From the NCBI RefSeq assembly GCF_011745145.1, contig NZ_CP050191.1:2900296-2964295 (forward strand): 64,000 nt of DNA. The letters run 5' to 3'. This document shows, one piece after another, positions 36,752 through 45,445 of this stretch (position 1 is its first letter; each line of letters begins with the position of its first letter). The position numbers and the translations under genes were made by a program. The notes below the pieces were generated by a model. The model made no database searches and had not been told where the DNA came from. It saw only the letters and a program-made list of their open reading frames with translations. The stretch is from Mycobacterium sp. DL440. Its GTDB lineage: Bacteria; Actinomycetota; Actinomycetes; Mycobacteriales; Mycobacteriaceae.

Positions 36752-37918
36752 ATGACCAGAAGTACTGAGGCAAAACAGCTTTCGTTAGGCGTGCTGGCGC
36801 ACTCCCGGAAGCCCAACGAGCGCAGGCTGCCCATTCACCCGGCTCATTTCAGCCGGATCGATCCACCGATGCGGCAACGGATCTTCCTTGAGCGCGGCTA
36901 TGGCGAGGAGTTCGGCGCCACCGATGACGTACTGGCCGAGTTGGTCGGCGGCATCAGGACCCGCGAGGAGATCATCGCGGACTGCGACATCATCCTGCTG
37001 CCCAAGGTGCAGGCGGAGGATCTGGCGGAGCTGAGGGTGGGACAAGTCGTCTGGGGGTGGCCGCACTGTGTGCAGGATGCCGCCCTCACGCAGATCGCGA
37101 TCGACCGGCGGCTGACGCTGATCGCCTTCGAGGCGATGAACCACTGGCAGGCCGACGGTGGATTCGGTCTGCACGTCTTCCACAAGAACAACGAGCTCGC
37201 GGGTTACTGCTCCGTGCTGCACGCGATGCAACTGGCCGGAATCACCGGCAGCTACGGTCGTCGGCTCCGCGCCGCCGTCATCGGATTCGGTGCCACGGCC
37301 CGCGGCGCGGTCACCGCTCTCAATGCCCACGGCGTCGATGATGTCCATGTCCTGACGAACCGTGAGGTGGCGGCCGTCGGATCACCCATCCACTCGACGC
37401 AGATCGTGCAGATGGGACGCGACAAGGAAACTCCTGAGCGGACGTGGGCCGACACCCCAGCGGACGGCGTGGTGCCGGTGGCTCGTTTCCTTGCCGAGAA
37501 CGACATCGTCGTCAACTGTGTCTTGCAAGATCCCAACGCTCCGCTCATCTTCGTCACCGAAGACGATCTGCCCATGTTCAGCCCAGGCAGCTTGCTCGTC
37601 GACGTCTCCTGCGATGCCGGCATGGGCTTCAGCTGGGCGCGCCCGAGCTCGTTCACCGACCCGGTCTGCATGGTGGCCAACGACGTCTACTACTACGCCG
37701 TGGACCACAGCCCGTCCTACCTATGGAACTCCGCGACATGGGAGATCAGCGAGGCGCTGATGCCGCACATCGAGACTGTGCTCGACGGCCCGGCAGCGTG
37801 GGATGCGGACAACACGATCTCGCGGGCCATCGAGATCCGCGAAGGCACCGTACGGAACCCCGACATCCTGAAATTTCAGCACCGTCAGGACGCCTACCCG
37901 CATCACGTCTTCCGGTAG
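36752..37918 (+). CDS. alanine dehydrogenase/PNT-family enzyme (N5-carboxyethyl-ornithine synthase-like)
   Basis: The 388-residue protein starts at ATG 36752, preceded by GAGGTG; a GTG at 36719 is possible. The N-terminal domain begins GVLAHSRKPNERRLPIHPAHF, the pattern of the AlaDH/PNT N-domain (with conserved Lys and Arg). The second half has the Rossmann motif VIGFGATARGAV and a conserved VDVSCDAGMGFSWARPSSF segment. Relatives include alanine dehydrogenase, saccharopine-type enzymes and N5-(carboxyethyl)ornithine synthase. It is not a typical mycobacterial Ald (about 371 residues with different motifs). The reaction is probably reductive amination joining a keto acid to an amine; the substrate is unknown. 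Confidence 0.7.
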   Translation: MTRSTEAKQLSLGVLAHSRKPNERRLPIHPAHFSRIDPPMRQRIFLERGYGEEFGATDDVLAELVGGIRTREEIIADCDIILLPKVQAEDLAELRVGQVVWGWPHCVQDAALTQIAIDRRLTLIAFEAMNHWQADGGFGLHVFHKNNELAGYCSVLHAMQLAGITGSYGRRLRAAVIGFGATARGAVTALNAHGVDDVHVLTNREVAAVGSPIHSTQIVQMGRDKETPERTWADTPADGVVPVARFLAENDIVVNCVLQDPNAPLIFVTEDDLPMFSPGSLLVDVSCDAGMGFSWARPSSFTDPVCMVANDVYYYAVDHSPSYLWNSATWEISEALMPHIETVLDGPAAWDADNTISRAIEIREGTVRNPDILKFQHRQDAYPHHVFR

Positions 37919-37922
37919 ATCC

Positions 37923-38495
37923 TCAGCTGACGGGTTCGGTGACAGCCGCGGTGATCAACAGGTCCGCGGCCGCGTCGACCCGCGCCCGGTCGGTGGTCAC
38001 CAACCCGTCCTGGCACAGGCCACGCAAACCGGAGACCACCAGTGTCGCGCGCGCACGCGCGTCATCGGGGCCGTAACCGATCGCTGACAACGCCTCGGAG
38101 ATGGGGGCGATCATGACCTCGACGGCCGTCCGGGCGGCCTCGCCATAGGTCTCGGGGTCGGTGATCGCCAGGCTGAGGACCTGAAGCAGCAACCGCACAT
38201 TGCGACGGTCACCGCCGCGGGTCAGCGCCCGCCACAACTTCTGTGCGGAATCGACGAACTCGCCCGGGTTGGTGACACCGCTGAACATCTCCCCCAGCTG
38301 CGGGCGGCTCGCGTCCAGCGCCTGAACCAGTAACTGGGCACGATCACCGAAGTAGTACAGCAACATGCGCTTGCTGGTGCCCAGGGCCAGCGCCATCGGC
38401 GCCAGCGACATCTCGCCGATGCCGTGTTGTTCGAGGTAGCCCACAACGCCCTTCAGCAACTCTTCACGTTTGGCGGGGTCTGCGGTTCGGGGCAC
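37923..38495 (-). CDS. TetR-family regulator controlling the divergent FAD monooxygenase
   Basis: The 190-residue protein has a GTG start. The N-terminal HTH (KREELLKGVVGYLEQHG, SLAPMALALGTSKRMLLYYFGDRAQLL) and helical C-domain are typical of TetR. It is divergent from the FAD monooxygenase gene. Between them lie two near-identical palindromes (38504-38519 and 38534-38549), the first of which begins 8 bases from its own start codon. It is therefore predicted to repress both itself and the monooxygenase. Confidence 0.88.
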   Translation of the reverse strand: MPRTADPAKREELLKGVVGYLEQHGIGEMSLAPMALALGTSKRMLLYYFGDRAQLLVQALDASRPQLGEMFSGVTNPGEFVDSAQKLWRALTRGGDRRNVRLLLQVLSLAITDPETYGEAARTAVEVMIAPISEALSAIGYGPDDARARATLVVSGLRGLCQDGLVTTDRARVDAAADLLITAAVTEPVS

Positions 38496-38503
38496 CCCTT
38501 GAC

Positions 38504-38549
38504 TGTACCGATCGGTACATTTATAGTCAATAGCGTACCGGTCGGTACA
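38504..38549. promoter_or_regulatory. paired TetR operators in divergent promoter
   Basis: TGTACCGATCGGTACA (38504-38519) is a perfect 16-bp palindrome, and CGTACCGGTCGGTACA (38534-38549) is a second copy matching it at 14 of 16 bases. Their centres are 30 bp apart, about three helical turns, so two dimers could bind on one face. They fill most of the 77-base gap between the TetR gene and the monooxygenase gene. Confidence 0.8.
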
Positions 38550-38572
38550 TTTTAGTGATTGAGGAGAAACTC

Positions 38573-39748
38573 ATGACTGGGCTCCGAGTTGCCATTGTGG
38601 GCGCCGGCATCGGCGGTCTGACCGCTGCGATCGCCATGCGCGCCAACGGAATCGATGCGACCGTGTACGAGCAGGCGCACGAACTCAAGGCGCTCGGCGC
38701 GGGCGTCTCCATCGCGACGAACGGGTCGCGCATCCTCACCCGCCTCGGGGTGGGCGACGCGTTGGCAGCGATCGCCGGGCCGGTCACGCACTACCAGTTC
38801 CGTACCTGGCAGGCCGAACCGATCGCAGGCGAGCCCTCGACTCTCGGCTTCGGGGACCCCGCGAGCACCTGGTGCCTGCACCGCGGCGAGTTCCAGAGGG
38901 CGCTTGCCGACGCACTGCCCGCGGGGGCCCTGCGGTTGGGTCGCTCCTGCGTCGGGGCCACCGAGCATCGCGACGGGGTCCGTGTCGAATTCTCGGACGG
39001 CACAACGGTCGACGCGGACCTGCTCGTCGGCGCCGACGGTATCCACTCCCGCCTTCAGGGCAAAGTCACGCCCGCGGCCGCACCCGTGAGCGAGGGAATC
39101 ATGGCCTACCGCGGGCTCATTCCCGCCGACCGGCTGCGCGGCGTCGCAGATATGACTGCCAGCTCCATGTGGCTGGGCCCCCGCCAGAGCTTCCTGGCCT
39201 ACCCGGTATCCGCCGGCGAACTCCTCAACATCGTGGCGTTCGTCCCCACCAATCTCACCATCGCCGAATCCTGGACTGCCCCTGGTGAAGTCGCCGAGCT
39301 CGCCACTGCATATCACGGCTGGGATCCCCGGGTGCCGGCGATCATCGACGCGATGGATTCCACCTTCCGGTGGGGAATCTACGACCGCGAACCGTTGGAT
39401 CGGTGGGCCACCGAACGGATCACCCTGCTGGGCGACAGTGCCCATGCGGTCACTCCGCACCTCGGACAAGGAGCCAATCAAGCCATCGAAGACGCAATGA
39501 CGTTGGCCGTGCTCCTGCGTGGCGCGAAGCCCGGCGAGATCAGCGCGCGTCTGCGGCGGTACGAGGACCTACGGATGGACCGCACCGGCCATGTGCGCCG
39601 GCAGGCGCGGCACGCCGGGCGCATCTACCGCTCCACCGATCTCACCCCGCGGGCACAGGCTGACCAACTGCACGCGATCCTGGACAGCGTCGCCATCAAC
39701 ACCTACGACGCCGAGCGGGTCGCCGAGAACGCGGGGCTGGCCGCCTGA
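38573..39748 (+). CDS. FAD-dependent aromatic-ring monooxygenase (salicylate-hydroxylase-like)
   Basis: The 391-residue group A flavoprotein monooxygenase starts at ATG 38573, preceded by GAGGAGAAA. Motifs are the FAD dinucleotide fold GAGIGG (residues 10-15), the DG motif GADGIHS near 155, and GDSAHAVTPHLGQGANQAIEDA near 285-306. The family hydroxylates phenolic or related ring substrates using NAD(P)H. It is controlled by the divergent TetR through the two palindromes upstream. The substrate is unknown. Confidence 0.88.
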   Translation: MTGLRVAIVGAGIGGLTAAIAMRANGIDATVYEQAHELKALGAGVSIATNGSRILTRLGVGDALAAIAGPVTHYQFRTWQAEPIAGEPSTLGFGDPASTWCLHRGEFQRALADALPAGALRLGRSCVGATEHRDGVRVEFSDGTTVDADLLVGADGIHSRLQGKVTPAAAPVSEGIMAYRGLIPADRLRGVADMTASSMWLGPRQSFLAYPVSAGELLNIVAFVPTNLTIAESWTAPGEVAELATAYHGWDPRVPAIIDAMDSTFRWGIYDREPLDRWATERITLLGDSAHAVTPHLGQGANQAIEDAMTLAVLLRGAKPGEISARLRRYEDLRMDRTGHVRRQARHAGRIYRSTDLTPRAQADQLHAILDSVAINTYDAERVAENAGLAA

Positions 39749-39752
39749 GGGG

Positions 39753-40370
39753 TCAAGTCCGCCGTTCGGCCTCGATGTAGGCCGCGAGGACGTCGGCCAG
39801 GGTCTCCAGCTCTCTCGACGAATCGATCGGTGTCGGCCAGACCATCTGGGCCACGACCAGACCGCGCAGTGTCGCCCAGATCAGGTTTCCGATCCCGGCG
39901 CCCTGCGGCGCGGACAGCCCTTCGGCCAGGTAGGAGCCCAGCCGGTTCAGGTGCTCCATCAGCTCGGCCAGGTGGGTGTTGGCCGAACTGTCCCGCATCC
40001 CCCGCGTCGAGATCAGGATCTCCAGGGCCGCCATCGACACCGGGCTGGAGAACGCCCGCCAGACGATATCGACGATTACCGCGGTGCGGGCCCGGGTCGT
40101 CATGTCCTCGTCGAAGGCGGGTAGGTCGGCCAGCGTTTCGGCCAAATCACCGAATCCGTTGTCCACCACGGCCATCAGCAGTCCATCGAGGTCGCCGAAG
40201 TGGTACTGAACGACACCCCATGTCACCCCGGCCCGGCCGGTGATGTGCCGGACACTGGGCGGGGTGAACCCTTCGTCCAGGATGCAGCGCACCGTTTCGG
40301 CGATGACTGCCTCACGGGTGCGTTCGGCACGAGCCTGGCTTCCGGTGGCAGGCCGACGACGTGCGGTCAT
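39753..40370 (-). CDS. TetR-family transcriptional regulator
   Basis: The 205-residue protein has an N-terminal HTH (RTREAVIAETVRCILDEG, SVRHITGRAGVTWGVVQYHFGDLDGLL) and helical ligand domain. It is the last gene of a three-gene operon (SDR, oxidoreductase, TetR) with gaps of 9-10 bases and presumably autoregulates it. A near-palindrome at 42332-42345, just before the first gene, is a candidate site. It converges on the FAD monooxygenase gene with 4 bases between stops. Confidence 0.87.
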   Translation of the reverse strand: MTARRRPATGSQARAERTREAVIAETVRCILDEGFTPPSVRHITGRAGVTWGVVQYHFGDLDGLLMAVVDNGFGDLAETLADLPAFDEDMTTRARTAVIVDIVWRAFSSPVSMAALEILISTRGMRDSSANTHLAELMEHLNRLGSYLAEGLSAPQGAGIGNLIWATLRGLVVAQMVWPTPIDSSRELETLADVLAAYIEAERRT

Positions 40371-40380
40371 GGTCGCGATA

Positions 40381-41454
40381 TCACCACATCACCCCGCGGA
40401 GGTGATCCAGCGGGCGCAGGTCATGGGCGGCCAGGATGCCGCTGGGCGCGGAGCACGCCACGTCGATCGCGTTGATGGCGCGCGCGGCCGTGGCGATCAC
40501 GCCGCCCTCGTTGTGGTCGACGCCTGACCCACCGACGTGGGTGTTGATCTCGACGCCGGGGCTCCCCTCGACGACAACGCGGTGCACACCGGGGTGGCCG
40601 TCTGGCGGGTACGGCCATTCCGGGGCGGCCACCTCGGTCAATCTGTTGACATGTTCCATCGTGATGACCGCCGCGCCGTCGCGTATCCCCTCGACACCAA
40701 ACCGGACCGCCGCCACCTGCCCGGGGTCGACGTTCATCATGGTGCACTCGATGGGTACGGCGGTGACCCAGGGCTCCCAACGCTCACGCACCTCGTCGAG
40801 TGTCACTCCCAGGTCGTCAGCCAGGCTGCGAACTTGCGCACCCCACATCGAGGCCAGCACACCGGGCAGGGACATCACCGGCCGGTGATCGGCGGGCGTG
40901 CCGAAACCGAAACTGGCACCGGTGAATTCGGCGTCGTCATAGGACCCGTAGTCAAAGACCTCCTGCACCGTGATCGCGGTGGCGCGCGCTGCCAGGCTCA
41001 GCGCGGCGTAGACCAGCGTGTCCCCGGAGAAACCCGGGTCGATCCCGTTGATGTACAGCGTGGAATTCCCGGCGGCACAGGCGTGCCGCAGTGGTCCGCT
41101 CAACCACTCCTCGGCCTGATCGGGTGCGACCATCCACACGAAGGAGGTACCGACGACGTTGGTACCGGCCCGCAGAAAGCGGGTGATGTCGGACAGTGCC
41201 TCGGTTGGGCGGGTTTCGGCTTGCGATGTGTAGACGACGCAGTCGGCGTTCAGGCCGACCAGTTGATCGATGTCGTCCGTGGCAATCACCCCGGTCGCTC
41301 CGTCGATGCCGCACAATTCTGCCGCGTCGCGCCCGATCTTGCCGGGGCTGGACGCATGCACCCCGACGAGCTCGAGGTCGGGGCGCTCGATGAGGCTGCG
41401 TAGTGCGTGCCGGCCCACGTTGCCGGTGGAGAACTGGATGACACGACGGGACAA
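40381..41454 (-). CDS. NAD(P)-dependent oxidoreductase, paralogue of the 16208-17290 protein
   Basis: The 357-residue protein starts with TTG 41454, preceded by GAGGAGAT. It has the Rossmann motif FSTGNVGRHAL, the segment INGIDPGFSGD, and TMEHVNRLTEVAAPEWP, which match its paralogue (GIDPGFAND, QLEHVNRIG). The family is related to dihydrodipicolinate reductase and diaminopentanoate dehydrogenase. The gene lies between the SDR and the TetR in a compact operon. The operon is probably a small catabolic module acting on a hydroxyl- or amine-containing compound; the substrate is not known. Confidence 0.8.
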   Translation of the reverse strand: MSRRVIQFSTGNVGRHALRSLIERPDLELVGVHASSPGKIGRDAAELCGIDGATGVIATDDIDQLVGLNADCVVYTSQAETRPTEALSDITRFLRAGTNVVGTSFVWMVAPDQAEEWLSGPLRHACAAGNSTLYINGIDPGFSGDTLVYAALSLAARATAITVQEVFDYGSYDDAEFTGASFGFGTPADHRPVMSLPGVLASMWGAQVRSLADDLGVTLDEVRERWEPWVTAVPIECTMMNVDPGQVAAVRFGVEGIRDGAAVITMEHVNRLTEVAAPEWPYPPDGHPGVHRVVVEGSPGVEINTHVGGSGVDHNEGGVIATAARAINAIDVACSAPSGILAAHDLRPLDHLRGVMW

Positions 41455-41463
41455 GGGATCTCC

Positions 41464-42321
41464 TCAGAGCAGGTCGGTGATGGTCTTGAGGCCCGCCTCG
41501 TAGAGGACGCCGGGCAGCATGCCACCGTCGATCTCAATGGTGGTTCCGTTGATGAAATCGGCTGCTCCGGAGGCGAGAAACACGCACGTGCGGCCGACCT
41601 CGGCCGGCTCTCCGCCCCGCTTCATGGGGACGGCGCCGAAGTACTTCGAGCCCGTCGGATCGTCCTTGGGCAGGACGAAGGACCGGAAGTTCTCGGTGAT
41701 CGTCGGCCCGAGCGCGACACAGTTGACCCGCGCCTTGGGGCCCCACTCCTCGGCCAGCGAGCGGGTCAGTTGGTTGAGGCCAGATTTGGCCGCACCGTAG
41801 GACACCAAGGTCGGGGAACCGGCCGGGTGCCCCGCCCCGCTGGAGACATTGATGATGCACCCGGTGCCGTCCTGGGTCTTCATCTCACGAAACACGCGGA
41901 CCGCGAACCACAGTGGACTGATCAGGTTCATCTGGACGGCGAACGCGTGGAACAGCGCGGTGCGCTCGAAGTCGTCGCCGGAGGACGGCGCACCCTGGAT
42001 CCGCGACACCAGGGCTGGAATGTCTTCGGCGTGCGGGGCAGGAACGGTGCCACCGGCGTTGTTGATCAGAATGTCGATGCGGCCGTAGGTGTCGGCCACC
42101 TGCTGCACGAATGCATCGATCGCGCGGTAATCACCTTGGTCACAGACCAATTGGGCAGCGCGATCCCGCCAACCGTCCTCGATTCCCGGAATCTGCGGCA
42201 GCGCCGATCGCGAGCACCCGACGACGGTTGCCCCGGCGCGAAGCAGTTCATGCGCGATGCCCACGCCCACACCGCGGCTGGTTCCGGTGACGACGGCGAC
42301 TTTGCCTTCGAGTGATGCCAC
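41464..42321 (-). CDS. short-chain dehydrogenase/reductase, first gene of TetR-controlled operon
   Basis: The 285-residue classical SDR has a GTG start. Motifs are TGTSRGVG (about 12-19), NNAG near 90, the catalytic Ser in NVSSGAG and SYGAAK near 170. It is the first gene of the SDR-oxidoreductase-TetR operon; the downstream gene starts 9 bases after its stop. The length and the C-terminal INGTTIEIDGG motif are typical of catabolic alcohol dehydrogenases. Confidence 0.86.
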   Translation of the reverse strand: MASLEGKVAVVTGTSRGVGVGIAHELLRAGATVVGCSRSALPQIPGIEDGWRDRAAQLVCDQGDYRAIDAFVQQVADTYGRIDILINNAGGTVPAPHAEDIPALVSRIQGAPSSGDDFERTALFHAFAVQMNLISPLWFAVRVFREMKTQDGTGCIINVSSGAGHPAGSPTLVSYGAAKSGLNQLTRSLAEEWGPKARVNCVALGPTITENFRSFVLPKDDPTGSKYFGAVPMKRGGEPAEVGRTCVFLASGAADFINGTTIEIDGGMLPGVLYEAGLKTITDLL

Positions 42322-42331
42322 GAACTAGAAA

Positions 42332-42345
42332 ATTACACGTTTAAT
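42332..42345. promoter_or_regulatory. candidate operator of the SDR-oxidoreductase-TetR operon
   Basis: ATTACACGTTTAAT is symmetric at 12 of 14 positions and lies 11 bases upstream of the GTG start of the SDR gene, in an AT-rich patch (42327-42350) that stands out from the surrounding GC-rich sequence. It is a possible TetR or promoter element. Confidence 0.35.
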
Positions 42346-42365
42346 GTTTTGGCGGCAATGGTGCG

Positions 42366-42512
42366 CTATCTGCCGTTGACCAGCAGCGCCGCTTCCTGCG
42401 GGGTGAGCAAGCGTTCCTGCTTGGCGGGATACCGCCGGCTCTTGATGGGGCACCGGATCAGCGAGAGGGCGATCCGTGCGGGTCGCGCGTCAACGGTTCG
42501 GCTGATGTACAT
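42366..42512 (-). CDS. small basic protein, coupled to the secreted-protein gene
   Basis: This is a 48-residue ORF starting at ATG 42512, 9 bases after the stop of the secreted-protein gene. An AAGGAG ribosome site overlaps that stop. The product is Arg/Lys-rich, with a Cys-Pro and a Pro-Gln-Glu motif (RCPIKSRRYPAKQERLLTPQEAALLVNGR is its second half in part). It has no membrane segment and no known domain that I recognise. The good ribosome site and tight spacing argue it is real. Confidence 0.5.
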   Translation of the reverse strand: MYISRTVDARPARIALSLIRCPIKSRRYPAKQERLLTPQEAALLVNGR

Positions 42513-42521
42513 GACGGCTCC

Positions 42522-42845
42522 TTACACCCCGGGCAGCATCGGGTAGGCGCCGGTGGGTTGTTCAACGGTGCCGACCGGTTGTCGAACAGCGGCGCCCGGC
42601 CCGCCGAAGCTCGGCGAAGTACCGCCGCCACCGGTCAGTATCGACAACAGGGACGCGTAGTCGTCGATGGCATTGACCAACGCGCCGGGGTCGAACGGCA
42701 CCGCGGGTGCCTGATCATCGGACGGCAGCGGTGCCCGGGGCGTGGCGGCCGCCAGACCGCTGCTCACCGTCACTGCCGCCAGCGCGCCGGCGATGCTCAG
42801 CGCCGTATACCCGAACAATCGGCCGAAGGTGGTGTGCGCTGTCAT
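42522..42845 (-). CDS. small exported hypothetical protein
   Basis: The 107-residue protein has a signal peptide (MTAHTTFGRLFGYTAL to GLAAA, cleavage near residue 35). Its short mature region is Pro/Gly/Ala-rich and contains FDPGALVNAIDDYASLLSILTGGGG. There are no cysteines and no catalytic motif. It is followed by the 48-residue ORF. The function is unknown. Confidence 0.65.
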   Translation of the reverse strand: MTAHTTFGRLFGYTALSIAGALAAVTVSSGLAAATPRAPLPSDDQAPAVPFDPGALVNAIDDYASLLSILTGGGGTSPSFGGPGAAVRQPVGTVEQPTGAYPMLPGV

Positions 42846-43014
42846 GGTGTTCTCCCCGATCTGACGTGGCGTGCATCAGTGCACTTGTGTCACTCGGGCA
42901 ACACTGGTCCGCAATGGTCACATTCAGGCCACGGCACCATCACAAATCGCACGCTATGGCGTGGCTTTACCTTTGCCCGCAACCTGCTGTGAGAAGGTGC
43001 CGCGCTCCGCGAGG

Positions 43015-44526
43015 TCAGTTGTCGTTCAATCCCAAGGCGCGGGTCATCGTGAAGAACAGGTCGGTCTGATCCGTCAGCCCGACGACGTTGGCCGCACTCG
43101 GACCGTAGGCCGCGATGCGCAACTGGGATCCGGTGTGGCCCTGGTCCATGGCGTCGAGGTTGTCCGACGTGCCGTAGGAGATGGTCAGGTCCTGTCCGTC
43201 CTTGCTGTGGAGCACGCGGGTCAGACCCGGGTAGATGGCGTCGCGGGTGACCTCGAACGGCAGCTTGGCCTCGGCCGCGGCATCGCGGACGTCGTCAAGG
43301 TTGATGGTCTCGACGATCTGGCTGCTGTGGGCATGATCGGCGGTGACGATGACCAGGGTGTCCTTGTTCTCCTTGGCGAAGTCGAGAGCCACCTTGGCGG
43401 CCTCGTCGAGGTCGACGGTCTCGCCGATCTGCCCGCAGGGGTTGGCGGCATGGTCCTGCTTGTCGATCGAGGCTCCCTCGATTTGCAGGAAGAATCCGTT
43501 CTCATTGCCCTTCAGCAAGTCGATGGACTTCCCGGTCATGGCAGCCAGCGTCGGCACCGATGCGCCACGGTCCGCGTTGTCCTTGCACTCGACGGCCGGC
43601 TCCAGGTAGCCGCCCTTGCTCGCGACCGGGCCGGTCCAACGGGTCGGCATGTTGCCCTCGGCGAACAGACCGAGCAACGGAGCATCCTGGTCCGCCTTGT
43701 CGGCCTTCCCGAGTTCGTCGGCGTTGCGCACGATGGTGAAGCCACGCTCCTTGGCCTGGACCTCGAGCGTCTTTCCTTCGTAGTCACCGGCTTTGGCGAC
43801 CTGCTGGAAGGTTTCGGCGCCGCCGCCCATCACGAGGTCGGCGCGCGTGGTGAGCAGCTGTTCGGTGATCGACCCGTTGCCGCCCTTCTCCAGAGCATTG
43901 GTCGTGCATTTCGCGGTCGTCTCATCCGGCCCGTAGCACTTGCGCCCGGTGACGTGCGCGAGTTGCACTGCCGGCGTGGCGTCCTGGATCTCGGAGGTGG
44001 AGATGTCACCCGTCGCCTTGCCCGCGTCCTTGGCGAGCTGCAGCAGCGTCTTCTGATCCTTGCCGTGGATGTCGACCGAGACGGCACCGTTGTAGGTCTT
44101 GGTGCCGGTGGCCCAGGCCGATCCACTGGCGGCCGAATCGGTCACGTAGGTGGGCTTGCCGTCCTTGTTCAGGGAGTAGTGGGTGTACTGGCCGGTCAGC
44201 GGGAAGGCGTCGAGACCCGGGAAGGCACCGCCCGCTCCATGGGCATAGTTGCGGGCAACCGTGATCTCGGAGTCACCCATCCCGTCGCCGATCAACAAGA
44301 TGACGTTCTTGGCGCCGGTGTTCTTGATGGAGTCGGCGATCAGCGTGCTGCGGTCGTCACCGGCGCGGGTCGCGCCGCCGTGCTCGGACAGGGCGCCCTT
44401 GGCGGTGGGATCGAGTAGCGGAAAGGAGGAGTTGCCAGCCGTGCGGTCAGCGCCGCCGCCGCACGCGGCGGCCAAGCTCGCCGTACACGCCACCGCCACC
44501 GCCACCGCGAACCGCTTGCGCCTCAT
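43015..44526 (-). CDS. phoA: alkaline phosphatase (PhoA family), lipoprotein
   Basis: The 503-residue protein starts at ATG 44526. A signal sequence with lipobox LAAAC (Cys22) anchors it outside the membrane. Alkaline phosphatase motifs are [11 protein letters not shown] (metal ligand Asp), [13 protein letters not shown] with the nucleophilic Ser, [20 protein letters not shown] (metal ligands) and VTADHAHSS. It hydrolyses phosphate monoesters for phosphate scavenging. A Pho-box-like direct repeat lies at 44569-44589, about 45 bases upstream. The long open frame on the opposite strand is a shadow of this gene. Confidence 0.92.
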   Translation of the reverse strand: MRRKRFAVAVAVACTASLAAACGGGADRTAGNSSFPLLDPTAKGALSEHGGATRAGDDRSTLIADSIKNTGAKNVILLIGDGMGDSEITVARNYAHGAGGAFPGLDAFPLTGQYTHYSLNKDGKPTYVTDSAASGSAWATGTKTYNGAVSVDIHGKDQKTLLQLAKDAGKATGDISTSEIQDATPAVQLAHVTGRKCYGPDETTAKCTTNALEKGGNGSITEQLLTTRADLVMGGGAETFQQVAKAGDYEGKTLEVQAKERGFTIVRNADELGKADKADQDAPLLGLFAEGNMPTRWTGPVASKGGYLEPAVECKDNADRGASVPTLAAMTGKSIDLLKGNENGFFLQIEGASIDKQDHAANPCGQIGETVDLDEAAKVALDFAKENKDTLVIVTADHAHSSQIVETINLDDVRDAAAEAKLPFEVTRDAIYPGLTRVLHSKDGQDLTISYGTSDNLDAMDQGHTGSQLRIAAYGPSAANVVGLTDQTDLFFTMTRALGLNDN

Positions 44527-44568
44527 CCGAGTCTCCGTATCGTCGTCATCTCCACCAAGCCCACACAT

Positions 44569-44589
44569 GGTTGAAGCCACAGGTGAACC
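44569..44589 (-). promoter_or_regulatory. candidate Pho box upstream of alkaline phosphatase gene
   Basis: On the minus strand this 21-base region reads GGTTCACCTGTGGCTTCAACC, a GTTCACC unit followed after about one helical turn by a CTTCAACC unit. It resembles the GTTCAC-type direct repeats bound by PhoP/RegX3 regulators of phosphate starvation. The second unit is degenerate. The position, 43 bases before the start codon, is suitable. Confidence 0.35.
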
Positions 44590-44779
44590 GATGTTTGCCC
44601 GACAGTCGACACCCGGGTAACGGCAATCAAACAGATAGCCGGCCTATCGGCGTCGACGGCTGCGACAACGGGTACGACGCGTTGTTGCAATCGGAACTAC
44701 CTGGCCATTTCTGACGTCAATATTGTCCAAACGCCTTTGCCCGCATTGGTACCGTGCGGCGAGACGAACGGGGATGCCC

Positions 44780-45271
44780 ATGACCAAGCACATCACCACC
44801 TGCCTCATCGGAGCGATGGCGATCGGCCTGGCCGCCACGGCGTGCAGCCCGGTGACCGAGAAGGCCGAAGCCACGACCACCACGACTGCGCCGCCGGACA
44901 CTAATGTCACGACGACCGCGGCTGCGGGCGCTGGATCGCTGACGTCACTGTTGCCGACACCGGCCGACGTGCAGCAGACCAACGGACCCGACGACATCGC
45001 CGACGGCGGAATCCACCTGCACTACCAGGTCAACGGGGCGCCGGATGCCGTGATGACCGCGTACAAGAACGCGCTGCAGGACAAGGGCTGGGCCCTTACC
45101 ACGATCATCTCCTCCAGCGGTGGCGGAGGCGGCGGGGCCACCTATACCGGCACTCACGGTGACGCCTACGGCGTATTCGACGGCGGTGGGTATGCCAACA
45201 CCACCTACATCGACGTGTGCAGCTGGCCCGCCAAGCCGGCGAATCCCAACTGCAGTCGCGGCGATCGTTAG
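44780..45271 (+). CDS. exported hypothetical lipoprotein
   Basis: The 163-residue protein starts at ATG 44780. It has an N-terminal lipoprotein signal ending AATAC (Cys22), a Thr-rich linker, and a domain containing HLHYQVNGAPDAVMTAYKNALQDKGWAL and GGGGGGATYTGTH with a late Cys pair (CSWPAKPANPNC). The arrangement resembles small mycobacterial lipoproteins of unknown function. An upstream in-frame start at 44723 would precede the signal and is rejected. It is divergent from phoA across 253 bases. Confidence 0.7.
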   Translation: MTKHITTCLIGAMAIGLAATACSPVTEKAEATTTTTAPPDTNVTTTAAAGAGSLTSLLPTPADVQQTNGPDDIADGGIHLHYQVNGAPDAVMTAYKNALQDKGWALTTIISSSGGGGGGATYTGTHGDAYGVFDGGGYANTTYIDVCSWPAKPANPNCSRGDR

Positions 45272-45445
45272 CGACGCTTCGCCTGGCCAGTTGCGCACCC
45301 GCTCGCCAAAGCAGCGCGGGCAGCAGCCGTCACCCGCAGGCAACTCATCAGATTCGACATTACGGGCTTCTGAAATCACAACGTAGCCAACGTGTTGCGT
45401 GCGATCTATCTATCGCCGACCGCTAACCCCTTTACGCTTGAGGGC

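Noticed and set aside
33507..36773. 1088-codon open frame on the minus strand
   Set aside because: It is the complement of the mmpL gene (33807-36662) and the end of the ABC gene. The translation is His/Arg/Asp-rich with no family match, and the sense strand has clear MmpL motifs.
42871..44418. 515-codon open frame on the plus strand
   Set aside because: It is antisense to the alkaline phosphatase gene, whose catalytic motifs are clear. The shadow has no start context or recognised domain.
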